64,000 bases of DNA. Origin: DASQUK01 sp963756425. Its GTDB lineage: Bacteria; Actinomycetota; Acidimicrobiia; Acidimicrobiales; VFJN01. Within the stretch, counting starts at the first letter, position 1; every line of letters begins with the position of its first letter. This document shows positions 41,894-51,729 of this stretch, piece after piece. The stretch spans positions 197,093 through 261,092 of the forward strand of contig CAVWNW010000022.1 of the NCBI GenBank assembly GCA_963756425.1, in the 5' to 3' direction. Position numbers and translations under genes: made by a program. The notes under the pieces were generated by a model. That model was not told the DNA's origin. It made no database searches and worked only from the letters and a program-made list of their open reading frames with translations.

Positions 41894-41921
41894 ATGGGTA
41901 TCGCGCCGGGGGCCTACCCGG

Positions 41922-42179
41922 TCAATCGGCCGGGTCGGGGCGTGGTGCCGCACCCGTTGCAGTGAGCGCATCGCACCGCGGGCAATGGGACGGCCGGCCC
42001 AAGAACTCCTCGCCCATCGGCGTGAGGCCTTCGAGTGGCCGACCGCAGGCGGTGTCCGGCTCGCCTTCAAGGTAGGCGTGGAACCACTTCGCCTGTCCAG
42101 CCCCGGCTCCGCGCCACTGCTGGCCCGCTCTCACAGTCGTCGAGGTCCTCGTCTCTGCCGCTGCCAGCCAAGTCGTCAC
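41922..42179 (-). CDS. Small hypothetical protein with a possible zinc-binding Cys cluster (85 aa)
   Basis: 85 aa. KWFHAYLEGEPDTACGRPLE and FLGRPSHCPRCDALTATG give a His and three Cys (C-x-n-C-x-x-C), a spacing like small treble-clef/zinc-ribbon proteins seen in Actinomycetota. The Arg/Thr-rich first 28 residues may not be translated; a shorter start is possible. Its direction matches the STAS genes, but there is no evidence of coupling. Function unknown. Confidence 0.45.
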   Translation of the reverse strand: MTTWLAAAETRTSTTVRAGQQWRGAGAGQAKWFHAYLEGEPDTACGRPLEGLTPMGEEFLGRPSHCPRCDALTATGAAPRPDPAD

Positions 42180-42384
42180 TGCGACAAGTGTGCGCCGGAC
42201 GGCCGGGATGTGGCCACCCCAGACTCCACGTATGTGCCGCTCGTCAAGGTGATGGGAAGGTTTCGCCTCTGTCCTCGAGCGAACGCGCGATCAGTCGGCG
42301 GCGATGGCCTCGTTGGTCGGGAGCGAGAATTACGATCCCCCCAGAGGCCGCAGAAGCCTTGGGGGGTCCGGAAGAGAGCCAGCG

Positions 42385-44047
42385 ATGGAGCCCTATTTCG
42401 ATCTCGGCACCTACACGCGCGGGACTACGACCGCCTCGACGAGCGCCCAGACGTGGTTCGAGCGGGGACTGGTGTGGTGCTACGCGTTCCACCATGAAGA
42501 GGCGATCCGGTGCTTCGAGCGCGCTCTCGAGCACGACCCCGGCTTCGCCCTGGCCCACTGGGGTATCGCCTACGCGATCGGGCCGAACTACAACAAGCAA
42601 TGGGAGGCGTTCGATCCGGTCGACCTTGCGGCATCGCTCGAGAAGGCGTGCAACGAGGTCGCAGCGGCGCGCGCGTGCGCGGATCGCGCGTCGCCGGTCG
42701 AGCGGGCGCTCGTCGAGGCGCTCGGGCACCGCTATCAGGCGAACGACCCGTCGGCCGACCTCGTCGCATGGAACGTTGACTACGCCGAGGCGATGCGTGA
42801 CGTGTATCGCGTGTACCCCAACGACCTCGATGTCGCAGCTCTCTTCGCCGACGCGCTCGATGAACCTCACGCCGTGGACACTGTGGGATCGTTACACGGG
42901 CCTGCCGTCCCACGGTGCGAGGACGCTCGAGGCCAAGGAGGTGCTCGAGCGTGCCCTCGAGCGGCCGGGCGGCCGCACGCACCCCGCACTACTGCACCTG
43001 TACGTGCATCTGATGGAGATGTCGCCGTTCCCCCAGCAGGCGCTGCCGGTCGCCGACCAGCTGCGCTCGCTCGTCCCGGACGCCGGCCACCTCGTGCACA
43101 TGCCGACGCACATCGACGTGCTGTGCGGCGACTACAAGAGCACGCTCGAGTGGAACCTGCGCGCCATCGAGGTCAACGAGAAGTACGTCGCTCGCGAGGG
43201 GCGGGTCGGTTTCTACGCGCTCTACCACGCGCACGATCGCCACTTCGCGATCTATGGGGCGATGTTCCTCGGACGGTCGCAGGTGGCGCTGCGCGTCGCC
43301 GCCGACCTCGAGGCCTCGCTCCCCGAGGAGCTGCTGAGGATCGAGCAGCCGCCGATGGCGGACTACCTCGAGGCGTTCATTCCCATGCGCCTGCACGTGC
43401 TCATCCGCTTCGGGTTGTGGGAGGAGATCCTCGCGCTGCCGCTCCCCACTGACCCCACGCTCTACTGCACCACGACGGCGATGACGCAGTACGCGCAGGG
43501 CGTCGCGTATGCGGCGACCGGGAGGATGGATCAAGCCCAGGCGGCGCGCGACGCGTTCGTCGCCGCCGTCGGGCGGGTACCCGAGTCGCGCTACCTGTTC
43601 AACAACACGTCCCAAGACATCCTCGCCGTCGCCGGCGCCATGCTCGACGGCGAGCTGGAGTACCGGCGCGGCCAGTTCGACGCCGCGTTCGAGCACCTGC
43701 GCCGGGCCATTGCGCTCGACGACGCGCTGCCATACGACGAGCCGTGGGGCTGGATGCAGCCCACGCGCCACGCGTACGGGGCGCTGCTGCTCGAGCAGGG
43801 TCGGGTTGAGGAAGCCGAGGCCATCTACGCCGAGGACCTCGGCTACGACCCATCGATCCCGCGCTCCTCCTGGCACCCCGGGAACGTATGGAGCCTGCAC
43901 GGCTACCACGAGTGCCTCGTTCGGCTGGGAAAGGATGAGCCAGCGCGGATCATCAAGCAGCAGCTCGACGTCGCCCTTGCCCGCACCGACGTCCAGATCG
44001 TGTCATCGTGTTTCTGTCGCAGGACGCATCACGAGGCCGTCGCGTAA
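42385..44047 (+). pseudogene. Tetratricopeptide-repeat protein gene with one frameshift
   Basis: ATG 42385 (MEPYFDLGTYTRGTTTAST, after ccggaagagagcc) opens a TPR-rich protein: WFERGLVWCYAFHHEEAIRC, ALEHDPGFALAHWGIAYAIG, DPVDLAASLEKACNEVAAAR. At about 42857 the continuation shifts frame: ALFADAL is followed by MNLTPWTLWDRYTGLPSHGA in the +1 frame, then ALLHLYVHLMEMSPFPQQAL, MPTHIDVLCGDYKSTLEWNL and C-terminal repeats to 44047. One extra G in gcgctcgatgaac would explain it. Whole length about 553 aa. The family is found in Actinomycetota and other soil bacteria, function unknown. The indel may be a sequencing error. Confidence 0.75.
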
Positions 44048-44235
44048 TCAGGCGCTTCGAATCTGAGCCGGTCTAGCCGGGTAGGAGCATCCCAGGCGCG
44101 GCACAGGGGCCCTGCGAACTTGACTGCGGTCGAAGGTCATCGAGTTCGGGTGCGGGTGCTCATGAGTCGATCGCGAACACGAAGGCGGCGCCGTTGGCGC
44201 CGAGGCGGATCTTCCAGGTGTCGTGGCGGGTGTCG

Positions 44236-45163
44236 TCAGGCGACGATGGTGGTGATCGCGCCGGCGGCGAGCTCCAGGGCGGTGTCGACCAGCTCATCGG
44301 GGCGGGTCACCTGGGCTTGCAGGTCGATGATCAGTTCGTGGGCACCGAGGTCTCGGGTGTGCGCGACGTCGTCGGCGATCTGTCGCCGCGACCCCGTGAA
44401 CGGCGCTCGCGTCGGTCCGAGCGCGGCGTCGCTGAAGGTGGGTGCGGCGCGAACGATCAGCTCGAGCGTGTGGGGGTCGCGGCCGGCGACAGCGGCGCCG
44501 TCACGGATGGTGGTCCAGCCGGCGGCGATGGCGTCGAACGGCAGATTGGTCGGCAGCCATCCGTCGGCGCTGCGAGCGATGCGGTCGAGCCCGGCCGCGG
44601 TGTAGGCGGCGAGCAGGATCGGCGGGCGGGGATGCTGGGCCGGGCGAACGGTCAGCGAGGCGGGCTCGATGCGTTCCTGGCCGGTGACGCGCTCGGGTTC
44701 GGCCGCTCCACAGCGAGTTGAGCAGCTGGAGGATCTCGTCGAGTCGTCGGCCTCGCTGCTGCATCGGTGCGCCGACGGCCTCGTACTCGTCGAGTGACCA
44801 TCCGACGCCGAGCCCGACCGTCAGTCGTCCGGCGGCGGCGACATCGACGCTGGCCAGGGCGCGGGCCAGCACGACCGGCGGGTACCACGGGGCGACGAGG
44901 ACGCTGGTGCCGAGCCGGATCCGATCGGTGACGGTGGCCGCCACGCTGAGCGCGACGATCGGGTCGATGGCGGTGCGTTGCTCGGGTGGCAGCGTCCCGT
45001 CGGCGCTGGCCGGGTAGGCGCTGCGCGGGTTGACCGGAACCAGGAGCCGGTCGATGGCCCACAGCGATGCCAGTCCACTGGCCTCGGCGGCGATCGCCAC
45101 CCGGCGCAACGTGTCGATGTCGGCGAAGCGGCCGAGTTGTGGCAGTCCGATGCCGATGCGCAT
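44236..45163 (-). pseudogene. LLM-class (F420-dependent) oxidoreductase gene with one frameshift
   Basis: Starts MRIGIGLPQLGRFADIDTLR with the luciferase-like TIM-barrel motifs LASLWAIDRLLVPVNPRSAY, TDRIRLGTSVLVAPWYPPVV and GRLTVGLGVGWSLDEYEAVG. After LQLLNSLWSG (about 44700) the frame breaks. The expected sequence EPERVTGQERIEPASLT, then PILLAAYTAAGLDRIARSAD, is read in another frame and ends at TGA 44236-44238 (AGAITTIVA). One base is missing near cggccgaacc. F420-dependent enzymes of this type oxidise or reduce diverse substrates in Actinomycetota. Substrate unknown; convergent with the TPR gene. Confidence 0.75.
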
Positions 45164-45170
45164 GTCCGGC

Positions 45171-45875
45171 TCAGGCTGCGGGGAGCTGGGAGACGATGGC
45201 GTCGAGCACCGCCTGGTCGGGTGCCGGCGGCACCTCGACGTTCGGCAGGTCGACGAGCAGATCGAACGCCGTGTCGACCGAGGCGCCGGTGATCAGCGGA
45301 CTGTGCGCCGAGGCGATGGTGGTGGCGCCCAACGCCCGCACCTGTTCGACGTGGTGGCGGTAGCGGCCGTTGTCGACCATGGCCAGCCATGGGGACAACG
45401 CATGGTGGGCGAACATCGCCATGCCGCCTCGCCAGGCCTCCGGGTCGAGTTCGTCGACCGACGCCTCGACGGCAGTTGAACATGGTGTGGCGAAGGCGTC
45501 GACCGCCCAGTAGACGTCGGTCGAGGTGTCGAACACGCCGCGTGTCGTCGGTGAGTCCCACAGCGGTGGCCGCACGAAGTGCAGGCGGCGATCGTCGAGG
45601 TCGAGGTGCGATCCGTCATCGACCCAGCGGCAGCGGTGCAGTGGGAACTCGAAGGCGTTGGAGAACCGCTCGACCAGCGCCCACGATGCGAGCAGCGTCG
45701 CGTTCGGGCAGTGCTCCATGACCTGGGCGAGGTTGCCGGTGTGGTCGACGTCGTCGTGGGAGATGAAGACGTAGCGCACATCGGCCGGATCGACCAGCCC
45801 GAACACGTCGATCTTCTCCAAGTGCGGCGTGACCAGCCGCGGCGAACTCGTCGCCAGACTGTTCGCCGACCACAT
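45171..45875 (-). CDS. Metallo-beta-lactamase-fold hydrolase, N-terminally truncated
   Basis: 234 aa. The metal motif is ISHDDVDHTGNL (a variant of H-x-H-x-D-H with Asp instead of the second His). Later elements are RVFDTSTDVYWAVD-like VDAFATPCSTAVEASVDELD and ASAHSPLITGASVD (last His). This resembles flavodiiron/MBL oxidoreductase domains. Family members have about 50 more residues before this motif, including the first beta strands; here the upstream sequence is from a DUF222/13E12 relic on the other strand. Probably a 5'-truncated gene joined to unrelated DNA at about 45875-45930. Confidence 0.6.
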   Translation of the reverse strand: MWSANSLATSSPRLVTPHLEKIDVFGLVDPADVRYVFISHDDVDHTGNLAQVMEHCPNATLLASWALVERFSNAFEFPLHRCRWVDDGSHLDLDDRRLHFVRPPLWDSPTTRGVFDTSTDVYWAVDAFATPCSTAVEASVDELDPEAWRGGMAMFAHHALSPWLAMVDNGRYRHHVEQVRALGATTIASAHSPLITGASVDTAFDLLVDLPNVEVPPAPDQAVLDAIVSQLPAA

Positions 45876-45989
45876 CCTCGAACATCACCACGCAGCAACC
45901 GCGCACCGCTGAACACCGCACGCAACGTCTCAGAAGGACGCCTTGGTCATCGCGGAGGCGTGTGCGTCCACCACCGCCGGCTGTGCTGG

Positions 45990-46600
45990 AAAGCGAATGT
46001 GTCGCGCCACCGGGCCGAGGGGCTGGTGCGCATCGCCCGCCGCGCCGGCGAGTTCCCGAATGCTTCGCCTTGTTCCAGGCGGGGATCCTGGGGGAGGACG
46101 CCATGGTGCGGATCGCCCGCCGGGTTCCCACCGACCGGGACATGGACGTCGCGGCGTTGGCGCCGGAGATGCTCGTGTCCCAGCTCGACCGGCTCCTGGC
46201 CAGCCTCCCCGAGCTGCCCGACCCCGACGCCCCGCCGAAGTCTGAGCCGGAACGCAGCATGGAGGTGCGCACAGGCCGGGACGGCTGGACCCGGGGCCGG
46301 TACTGCCTGCCCGCCGACGAGGGCGCGCTGGTGCAGACCGGGCTGACCGCCGCCCGCGACGCCGAGCTCCGGGACCGCAACGACCTCGATCCCGACACCG
46401 ACATCCACCCCGACCTGCCCGACCCCGACCCCACCGTGCGGCGGGTGACATGGGCCGCCGGGCTGGTGAGCCTGGCGTCTGCGGCCACCGACGCCCTGGA
46501 TGGCACCCTGCAACGCACCGGCAACCCCGGGGACCGCCACCAACTCGTCGTCCCACCACGACATCACCCCCGACGGCAAGCTCGGTCCGGGCCAGCTCGA
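45990..46600 (+). pseudogene. DUF222/13E12-type (HNH endonuclease family) remnant, frameshifted
   Basis: Fragments of a 13E12-like protein: RHRAEGLVRIARRAGEFP, then after a one-base shift near 46055 CFALFQAGILGEDAMVRIAR, MLVSQLDRLLASLPELPD and GRYCLPADEGALVQTGLTAA. Then AAGLVSLASAATDALDGTLQ, and after another shift near 46550 HHDITPDGKLGPGQLEL. The C-terminal HNH nuclease part is missing. These repeat-like genes are abundant in Actinomycetota genomes and are often rearranged. Adjacent sequence on the right belongs to a different family. Confidence 0.6.
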
Positions 46601-47041
46601 GTTGCGCTCTACCAAGAACTCGACAATCCGTGGCAGCTCGCCGGAGTGCTCGTCGAACTCGCCGAGCAGGAAGCCACAATGGGACGAGGCGCCGAGGCGC
46701 TCCAGGCACTAGCCGAATCGTCACGGCTGGGTGAGCAGATCGGCAGGCTGCCGGGGCGGTCGCGCCGGCTCGCGGTAGCGGCCGTGGTTCATCTCTCACG
46801 TGGGCAATCAGCCATGTCGATCGCCGCTCTGGGCGGATACGACGCTCACCCACCGGAGAACGCCGGGAGGCCATGGAGCGGGGTGGGTGGGTCCATAGGC
46901 TGGCGTGCAGACTTGGTTGAGTCAACGAGAGTCCAGCTCGATCCCGCCAAAGTGGCCGACGCCAGAATGGCAGCGCAAAGGAAGCGCCTCGACGAGCTCA
47001 TACACGAACTGATTATTCAACCAGCGATGGAGGCCGTCTGA
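46601..47041 (+). pseudogene. Tetratricopeptide fragment of a LuxR/AfsR-like regulator
   Basis: In the frame open to 47041, VALYQELDNPWQLAGVLVEL, AEQEATMGRGAEALQALAES, SRLGEQIGRLPGRSRRLAVA and AVVHLSRGQSAMSIAALGGY form a TPR stretch typical of the C-terminal part of large LuxR- or AfsR-type regulators. It follows the 13E12 relic without a start codon of its own and ends in an unrelated tail (MAAQRKRLDELIHELIIQPA). It is likely a recombined gene fragment fused out of context. Confidence 0.5.
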
Positions 47042-47179
47042 TCTGTCCACGATCATATGGCGGACCAAACGCGGCCCTACGGCTCACACGCCCGTCGAGC
47101 TTGCGCCCGTAGGAGGCGCTTCCGAATTTGTCGTTGCGGTACTTGACTTCGAGCGCGCTCGAACGCCGATCCTAAGGGT

Positions 47180-48172
47180 ATGCGGTACACCACCATCGGG
47201 TCCGACCCCACGACCGCCAGGAGTGTCAGTGTGCTCGCCATTGGAGCGATGCGCTTCGGTACGACGACCGATGAACACAGGTCGTACGAGATCTTGGATC
47301 GGTACGTGGAAGCGGGCGGCACGTTCATCGACACCTCCAACAACTACGCCTTCTGGGTGAACGGAACCCAAGGTGGCGAGAGCGAGGCCCTGCTTGGCCG
47401 CTGGCGGCGCAGCCGCAGGATCTCCGACGAAATCGTGATCGCCACCAAGGTCGGCGCTCGACCGCTCACGGCGGCCACCGACTTCAGCCAGAACCTCGAA
47501 GGCCTCGCGCCAGCGGTGCTGCGCGAGCAGGCCGATCGCAGCCGGGAGCGGCTGGGCGTCGAGCGGCTCGACCTGTACTACGCCCACCTTCCCGACATCC
47601 ACGGCGTCCCGCTCGAGGACACCGTCGCCGGGTTCGGTGAGCTGGTCGCCGACGGCACGGTCGGGCTGCTCGGGCTGAGCAACCACTGGGCCTGGCAGCT
47701 CGAGCGGGCGCGCACGCTGGCGACGACGAGCGGGCACACGCGGGCTGACGTACTCCAGTATCACCACACGTACCTGCGAATGCGCACGGACATCCCGGAC
47801 TTGCGGTTTTCACCTGACGGCGAGATCGGGGCGGCCGACGGCTCGATCCTCAGTTTCGTGCGCGCCCTGCCCGGGATGACCCTGGTGGCGTACTCACCGC
47901 TGCTCAACGGCGCCTACACCCGGGACGACAAGCCACTCGACGCCACCTATGAGCACCCCGGTACACCGGCGCGGCTGACCGCTCTCGACGACGTGGCACA
48001 GCAGACCGGCGCGACCCGCAACCAGGTCGTGCTCGCGTGGATGATCGGCGGTGACCTGCCGGTCATACCACTGGTAGGCGTCTCGTCGCTGCCACAACTG
48101 GACGAGGCACTGGCCGCCGTCGACCTCGACCTCACCGAGGACCAGCGCCAGCGCCTGGATTCTGCCCACTGA
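47180..48172 (+). CDS. Aldo/keto reductase
   Basis: 330 aa AKR protein, starting MRYTTIGSDPTTARSVSVLA. Catalytic tetrad: Asp and Tyr in FIDTSNNYAFWVNGTQGG, Lys in VIATKVGARP, His in LYYAHLPDI. The NADPH-binding C-terminal part is PVIPLVGVSSLPQLDEALAA. The insertion NNYAFWVNGTQGGESE is longer than in the AKR at 7608, placing them in different subgroups. The ATG follows cctaagggt, a weak ribosome site. Substrate unknown; it stands alone. Confidence 0.92.
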   Translation: MRYTTIGSDPTTARSVSVLAIGAMRFGTTTDEHRSYEILDRYVEAGGTFIDTSNNYAFWVNGTQGGESEALLGRWRRSRRISDEIVIATKVGARPLTAATDFSQNLEGLAPAVLREQADRSRERLGVERLDLYYAHLPDIHGVPLEDTVAGFGELVADGTVGLLGLSNHWAWQLERARTLATTSGHTRADVLQYHHTYLRMRTDIPDLRFSPDGEIGAADGSILSFVRALPGMTLVAYSPLLNGAYTRDDKPLDATYEHPGTPARLTALDDVAQQTGATRNQVVLAWMIGGDLPVIPLVGVSSLPQLDEALAAVDLDLTEDQRQRLDSAH

Positions 48173-48421
48173 GAGCCGCGTTGGGGTCCTGTGGACGAGA
48201 TCTTCCACAACCACCAGCACACGACGATCGTGCCGCCCACTGACCCGCACCGATTCGTTCGTCGAGTTCGCGGAGTGCACTCCCGTCGATGGCCGTCGCC
48301 CACGTTTGGGTCATGCGTAAGGTCCAACGGGCCTGGGCTACCGAGACACGTGGAGTTCAGAGTGCTCGCGGCGGTGCAGCGTCGCTGACAGTGAGTGCTT
48401 CCGCGCTGCGAGGGAGAAGAC

Positions 48422-48883
48422 ATGGCTGACTTCAGCGACATGGCGAGGGACATCATCGAGTTGAACCGATACATGGTGCTCGGCACAGCCGACGAGGCCG
48501 GGGTGCCGTGGGTGACGCCGGTGTGGTTCGCGCAGTCCGACTACCGGCGGTTCATCTGGGTCTCGTCGCCCGACCGCAGGCATTCTCGGAACGTCAGGGC
48601 CCGCCCGGAGGTGAGCATCGTGCTCTTCGACTCCCACGTCGCAGTGGGCAGCGCCCGGGCGGTGTACATGTCGGCTCGCGCCGAGGAACTGACCGGCGTC
48701 GACCTCGAACGCGACATCGCGCTCTTTGACACGGCCAGCCAGGCGCAGGGCCTGACCCGCCGGTGGGGGTTGGAGGACATGCTCGCTCCGGCGCCCTATC
48801 GGCTGTATCGGGCGACAGTGTCGCAGCATTGGGTCCTCGATCCAGACAGCAGTCCCGACGACCGCGCCGAGGTCACGCTGTAG
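48422..48883 (+). CDS. Pyridoxamine 5'-phosphate oxidase-like (PPOX) family flavin-binding protein
   Basis: 153 aa split-barrel protein: YMVLGTADEAGVPWVTPVWF at the start, FIWVSSPDRRHSRNVRARPE (FMN phosphate-binding), VSIVLFDSHVAVGSARAVYM, and C-terminal APAPYRLYRATVSQHWVLDP. ATG 48422 has gagggagaagac before it. These proteins bind FMN or F420 and are often deazaflavin-dependent reductases in Actinomycetota. The specific substrate is unknown. No partner genes; the 249 bp upstream hold no clear gene. Confidence 0.9.
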   Translation: MADFSDMARDIIELNRYMVLGTADEAGVPWVTPVWFAQSDYRRFIWVSSPDRRHSRNVRARPEVSIVLFDSHVAVGSARAVYMSARAEELTGVDLERDIALFDTASQAQGLTRRWGLEDMLAPAPYRLYRATVSQHWVLDPDSSPDDRAEVTL

Positions 48884-49027
48884 GGCGGTGTGAGCCCCAA
48901 AATGGCCGCGCCGCAGGTACTCGCGGTCGCGCTCGAAGGCCAGCGTCCAGTGTGCGGCTTCCCCTACAGCGAGAAGCCGGCGACGACCCAACGCCATCAG
49001 CACGGCGCTCAGTCAACGGGCCGTCGG

Positions 49028-49615
49028 TCATCCGGGACGGCGTCGTCGTCGGTAGCTTCGGTTCTTGGTGCGGTTGCCGCAGATGGTCATGGAGCACCAG
49101 GCCGCGGATCGGTTCTTCGAACGATCAAAGAACGCGTACGTGCAGTGCCGGCACGCCTTCAGCCTCGGCCACGCACCAGTGAGCTGCGCTTCGTGAACGA
49201 TCACGAGCAGCGTGGCAACCGCGACATCAACGCCACGGTTCGCTGGCTCCAGAAAGGTGGCGGCATCGTCGCCGAAGTGGACTCGTATGGTGGCCGTCCG
49301 CCCCTCGCGAGTGAGTTCGTCCACCGCGGACGGGTCGAGCTGCCCGTCTCGGTTCGCCACAGCTAGAGCCCGCAGGGCTTCGCGGACCCGGCGGAGACGG
49401 GCCACGTCGGCCTCATCCAGTGAAGCCCCCGGCGTGAGCAGACCATGCGCGCGCAACCAGGAGTCCGCCTTGGCGGCTGTGCCCAGCCGATCGATGCCGA
49501 AGTCATGCAGCCGCGTATTGACGAAGCGTTGGACCAGCCCGAGGCGACCTGGCGCTTTCTGTCGCCCCGCCGGCTCGATCTGCTCGCCGACCCTGGCCCT
49601 GTCCCGTTCGTCCAT
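49028..49615 (-). CDS. ABATE/CGNR zinc-finger domain transcriptional regulator-like protein
   Basis: 195 aa. An N-terminal ABATE-type region (FVNTRLHDFGIDRLGTAAKA, ADVARLRRVREALRALAVAN) is followed by the C-terminal CGNR zinc finger: LKACRHCTYAFFDRSKNRSA, WCSMTICGNRTKNRSYRRRR. The finger has four Cys (C-x-x-C ... C-x-x-x-x-C) and the CGNR motif for DNA or RNA binding. This family regulates stress or metabolism in Actinomycetota and is mostly uncharacterised. Divergent from the lipoprotein gene at 49670, with an inverted repeat between them. Confidence 0.9.
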   Translation of the reverse strand: MDERDRARVGEQIEPAGRQKAPGRLGLVQRFVNTRLHDFGIDRLGTAAKADSWLRAHGLLTPGASLDEADVARLRRVREALRALAVANRDGQLDPSAVDELTREGRTATIRVHFGDDAATFLEPANRGVDVAVATLLVIVHEAQLTGAWPRLKACRHCTYAFFDRSKNRSAAWCSMTICGNRTKNRSYRRRRRPG

Positions 49616-49636
49616 TCGCCCTCTTGACCCTTGTTC

Positions 49637-49665
49637 GTGACCATCATAATAAATATGGTGGTCAC
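49637..49665. promoter_or_regulatory. Inverted repeat between CGNR and lipoprotein genes
   Basis: GTGACCA (49637-49643) and TGGTCAC (49659-49665) are complementary 7-bp arms around an AT-rich 15-base centre (tcataataaatatgg). The site lies 22 bp upstream of the CGNR start and overlaps the leader of the lipoprotein gene. It could be an operator or part of the promoter; the protein bound is not known. Confidence 0.45.
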
Positions 49666-49669
49666 GGTG

Positions 49670-50550
49670 ATGAGGGGGATCCGATGTGCCGCGCTGGTGC
49701 TGGCATGGGTCGTTGCCGCCGGCATCGGCGGTTGCACGGCCAACAGCCAGAGCGGCCGCGGCCAGGACGTCGAACCGGAACCCGCCACGGACCGGGCAGG
49801 GCTAACGGCGACCCTGCAGCGGTCCACCCTCTTCGAGACCCGGCGATCACTGCGACTGACGATGCGGAGCAACGCCGGCGAGGAGCGCGAGATCGGGGCG
49901 ATCCAGCTCGAGTCGCCCCTGTTCGAGCCGGTCGAGCCGGAAACCCGGAATACGCGTGTGCCACCCGCCGGACGTCCCGTCGTCATGGGGCTGCCATTCG
50001 GCACAGTGCGGTGCGACGGGCGCAACGGCGGCGGGGACGCGGAGGAGGACGGGGCCGCCGTGCTGCTCGCTGATGTGGACGGTCACGACGTCCGTGTGCC
50101 CATCGAGCAACGGCCAAACGATCTGCTCGTCGAACTGCACGGGGCCGAGTGCGCGGCAGCGGCGGTCCTCGCCGACGTCGACCTGCGCCTCGGTGACACG
50201 TGGCGGTCCACCGACCCTCGCACACTTGAAGGCGAGCTCGACATCTCGCAACGCCGCGACGGCGCCGAGGCCACGGTGCAGGCTGTGGAAGGCAACGTCA
50301 TCTTCACCGTCAGCGACGCCACGGCATCCCCGCGTGCGCTGGAGGTGTCGGATGAGCGCCCATCGGCCAGCGCACCTATCGCCATCACCGGTCGCGCTGC
50401 GATCCACATGCCCTCATCGAGTACAAGCGCACCTTCATCTTCACCGCCTCGATCCAGGTGAACGGCGACGAGCCGGCCCGCGTCGACATCAGGGCCGAGG
50501 GCGCCGCTCGCCGCGCGCTCGAGGACCTTCTTACGTCGTGCCTCGGCTGA
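49670..50550 (+). pseudogene. Lipoprotein-like secreted protein gene with a late frameshift
   Basis: The start MRGIRCAALVLAWVVAAGIG then GCTANS is a signal with lipobox AGIGGC, so the product should be a membrane-anchored lipoprotein. The mature part (LRLTMRSNAGEEREIGAIQL, LESPLFEPVEPETRNTRVPP, GDTWRSTDPRTLEGELDISQ) has no recognised family. Near 50397 (ggtcgcgctgcgatcc) the frame shifts: the likely ending RCDPHALIEYKRTFIFTASI then VNGDEPARVDIRAEGAARRA runs to TGA 50548-50550. In the original frame a stop follows at 50461. Longer start candidates at 49631 and 49655 exist; 49670 fits best. Confidence 0.65.
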
Positions 50551-50860
50551 GCCATGGCGCGACTCGTGGCCCAGGGGCCGACGGTCATGACGCCCGCTGC
50601 GAGCGGCACCGCTGCCCAGCAATCCACGGGCACAGCACATCGAGGCGGGAGGCCGGGCTGTCGCTGGCATGCAGCACCGCCGTCGCCGCCCCACTGCGGC
50701 TGTGCGCCGGGTCCTACCTCCCGGCCGACCTGCTACAAAACTGGACCCGGCTTGATCTCGCAGGAAGGCGCCAGCCGAAGTCCGTCTTATGAGCCACATC
50801 GCCCCAACAGGCTTTGGGCTCGTCTCACCGCGGTCGCCGTCTGGGATCCGACCCTGCGAC
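50551..50860. other. Intergenic region, no gene recognised
   Basis: About 310 bp between the lipoprotein gene and the DUF1272 gene, which converge toward it. Open frames are short and low in protein character on both strands. No clear hairpin or repeat is evident. Confidence 0.5.
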
Positions 50861-51037
50861 CTATCCGGTGACACGGCGTGGCCGTGGGACGAGCTCACCG
50901 CCACAGTTAGGGCACACAGCGCCGAGCTCGTCAGCGCAAGAACTGCAGAATGTGCACTCGTAGCTGCAGATCCGAGCCTCGCCGTCAGGCTGCAACACCG
51001 TCCGACATCGCTCACACTCCAGGCGCATCTCGAGCAC
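50861..51037 (-). CDS. DUF1272 domain-containing small zinc-finger protein
   Basis: 58 aa. The whole protein is a DUF1272 finger: MRLECERCRTVLQPDGEARI, CSYECTFCSSCADELGAVCP, then NCGGELVPRPRR. Its paired C-x-x-C motifs would bind zinc. GTG 51037 (VLEMRLECERC) gives the family-typical beginning, although its ribosome site is weak; ATG 51028 is an alternative. Family function unknown. Confidence 0.85.
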   Translation of the reverse strand: MLEMRLECERCRTVLQPDGEARICSYECTFCSSCADELGAVCPNCGGELVPRPRRVTG

Positions 51038-51729
51038 GAGTCGATGCTGCCGCACTCTGCGTGTCAGAGCCAGGGTGGACTCAAGTGGTCGTCGCAAACC
51101 CTCTGGCGTGCCAGAACTGACCATGTCAGCGCGCCCGGCTGAGGCGACCCTGCCCGACCGTTCACGCTCAGCCTCGTCGATCGTTGTGCAGCAGGGTCTC
51201 GGTGATCCGGTAGATGTCGTCCAAGTCGCCTTGGCGGGCGAAGTAGAGGGTGCTCATCATGGCCGTGGGCGCTCCCACACGTTGCCGGATCGGGCCGGGT
51301 CGAACAGGACGTCGGGCCGCCGAGATCGCCGAGCGCACGCCCTTCACGCTCACGGTCCGCAGCAGCGTTCGCATCACGGCCAGCATCAGTGGAGGCGGTG
51401 AGCGTATAGGTGCGTCGTTGTAGTAGCTACGGCTCGGGTACGCGTCGTGTCCGTCGGGTTCGCCGATGATATCGATGGCTCGGGCGGTCGCCGGCGGTGA
51501 CGTCGACGGGATCGATGAGAGTCGTCGCCCGAGAAGGGCGCACGTAGGTGTCCGCTGCCAAGACCCGGATGTGCGGGTCCGAAAGCAGCTCGGCCTCTGC
51601 AGGAAGCTGGGGTAGGACGGCGCCGTCTTGTTGGCCCGGCGTTTCGGCCGGGGCCAACGGTTCTCTCAACCGCACGCCGAGCAGGATCGGCTTGACGACT
51701 GATGGTCGGCGTCTGTCGTGGCGGCTCGG
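51038..51729. other. Region without an assigned gene; one possible fragment
   Basis: About 690 bp. On the minus strand 51168-51386 reads RTLLRTVSVKGVRSAISAAR and MSTLYFARQGDLDDIYRITE then TLLHNDRRG, which has good protein character, but I cannot assign it to a family and its ribosome site is poor. Sequence upstream of it (51427-51675) is less convincing. Given the number of indels in this part of the window, a broken gene is possible. Confidence 0.3.

Noticed and set aside
44194..44721. Plus-strand open frame over the end of the LLM gene
   Set aside because: The minus strand carries the LLM C-terminus; the plus translation is Gly/Arg-rich without a domain.
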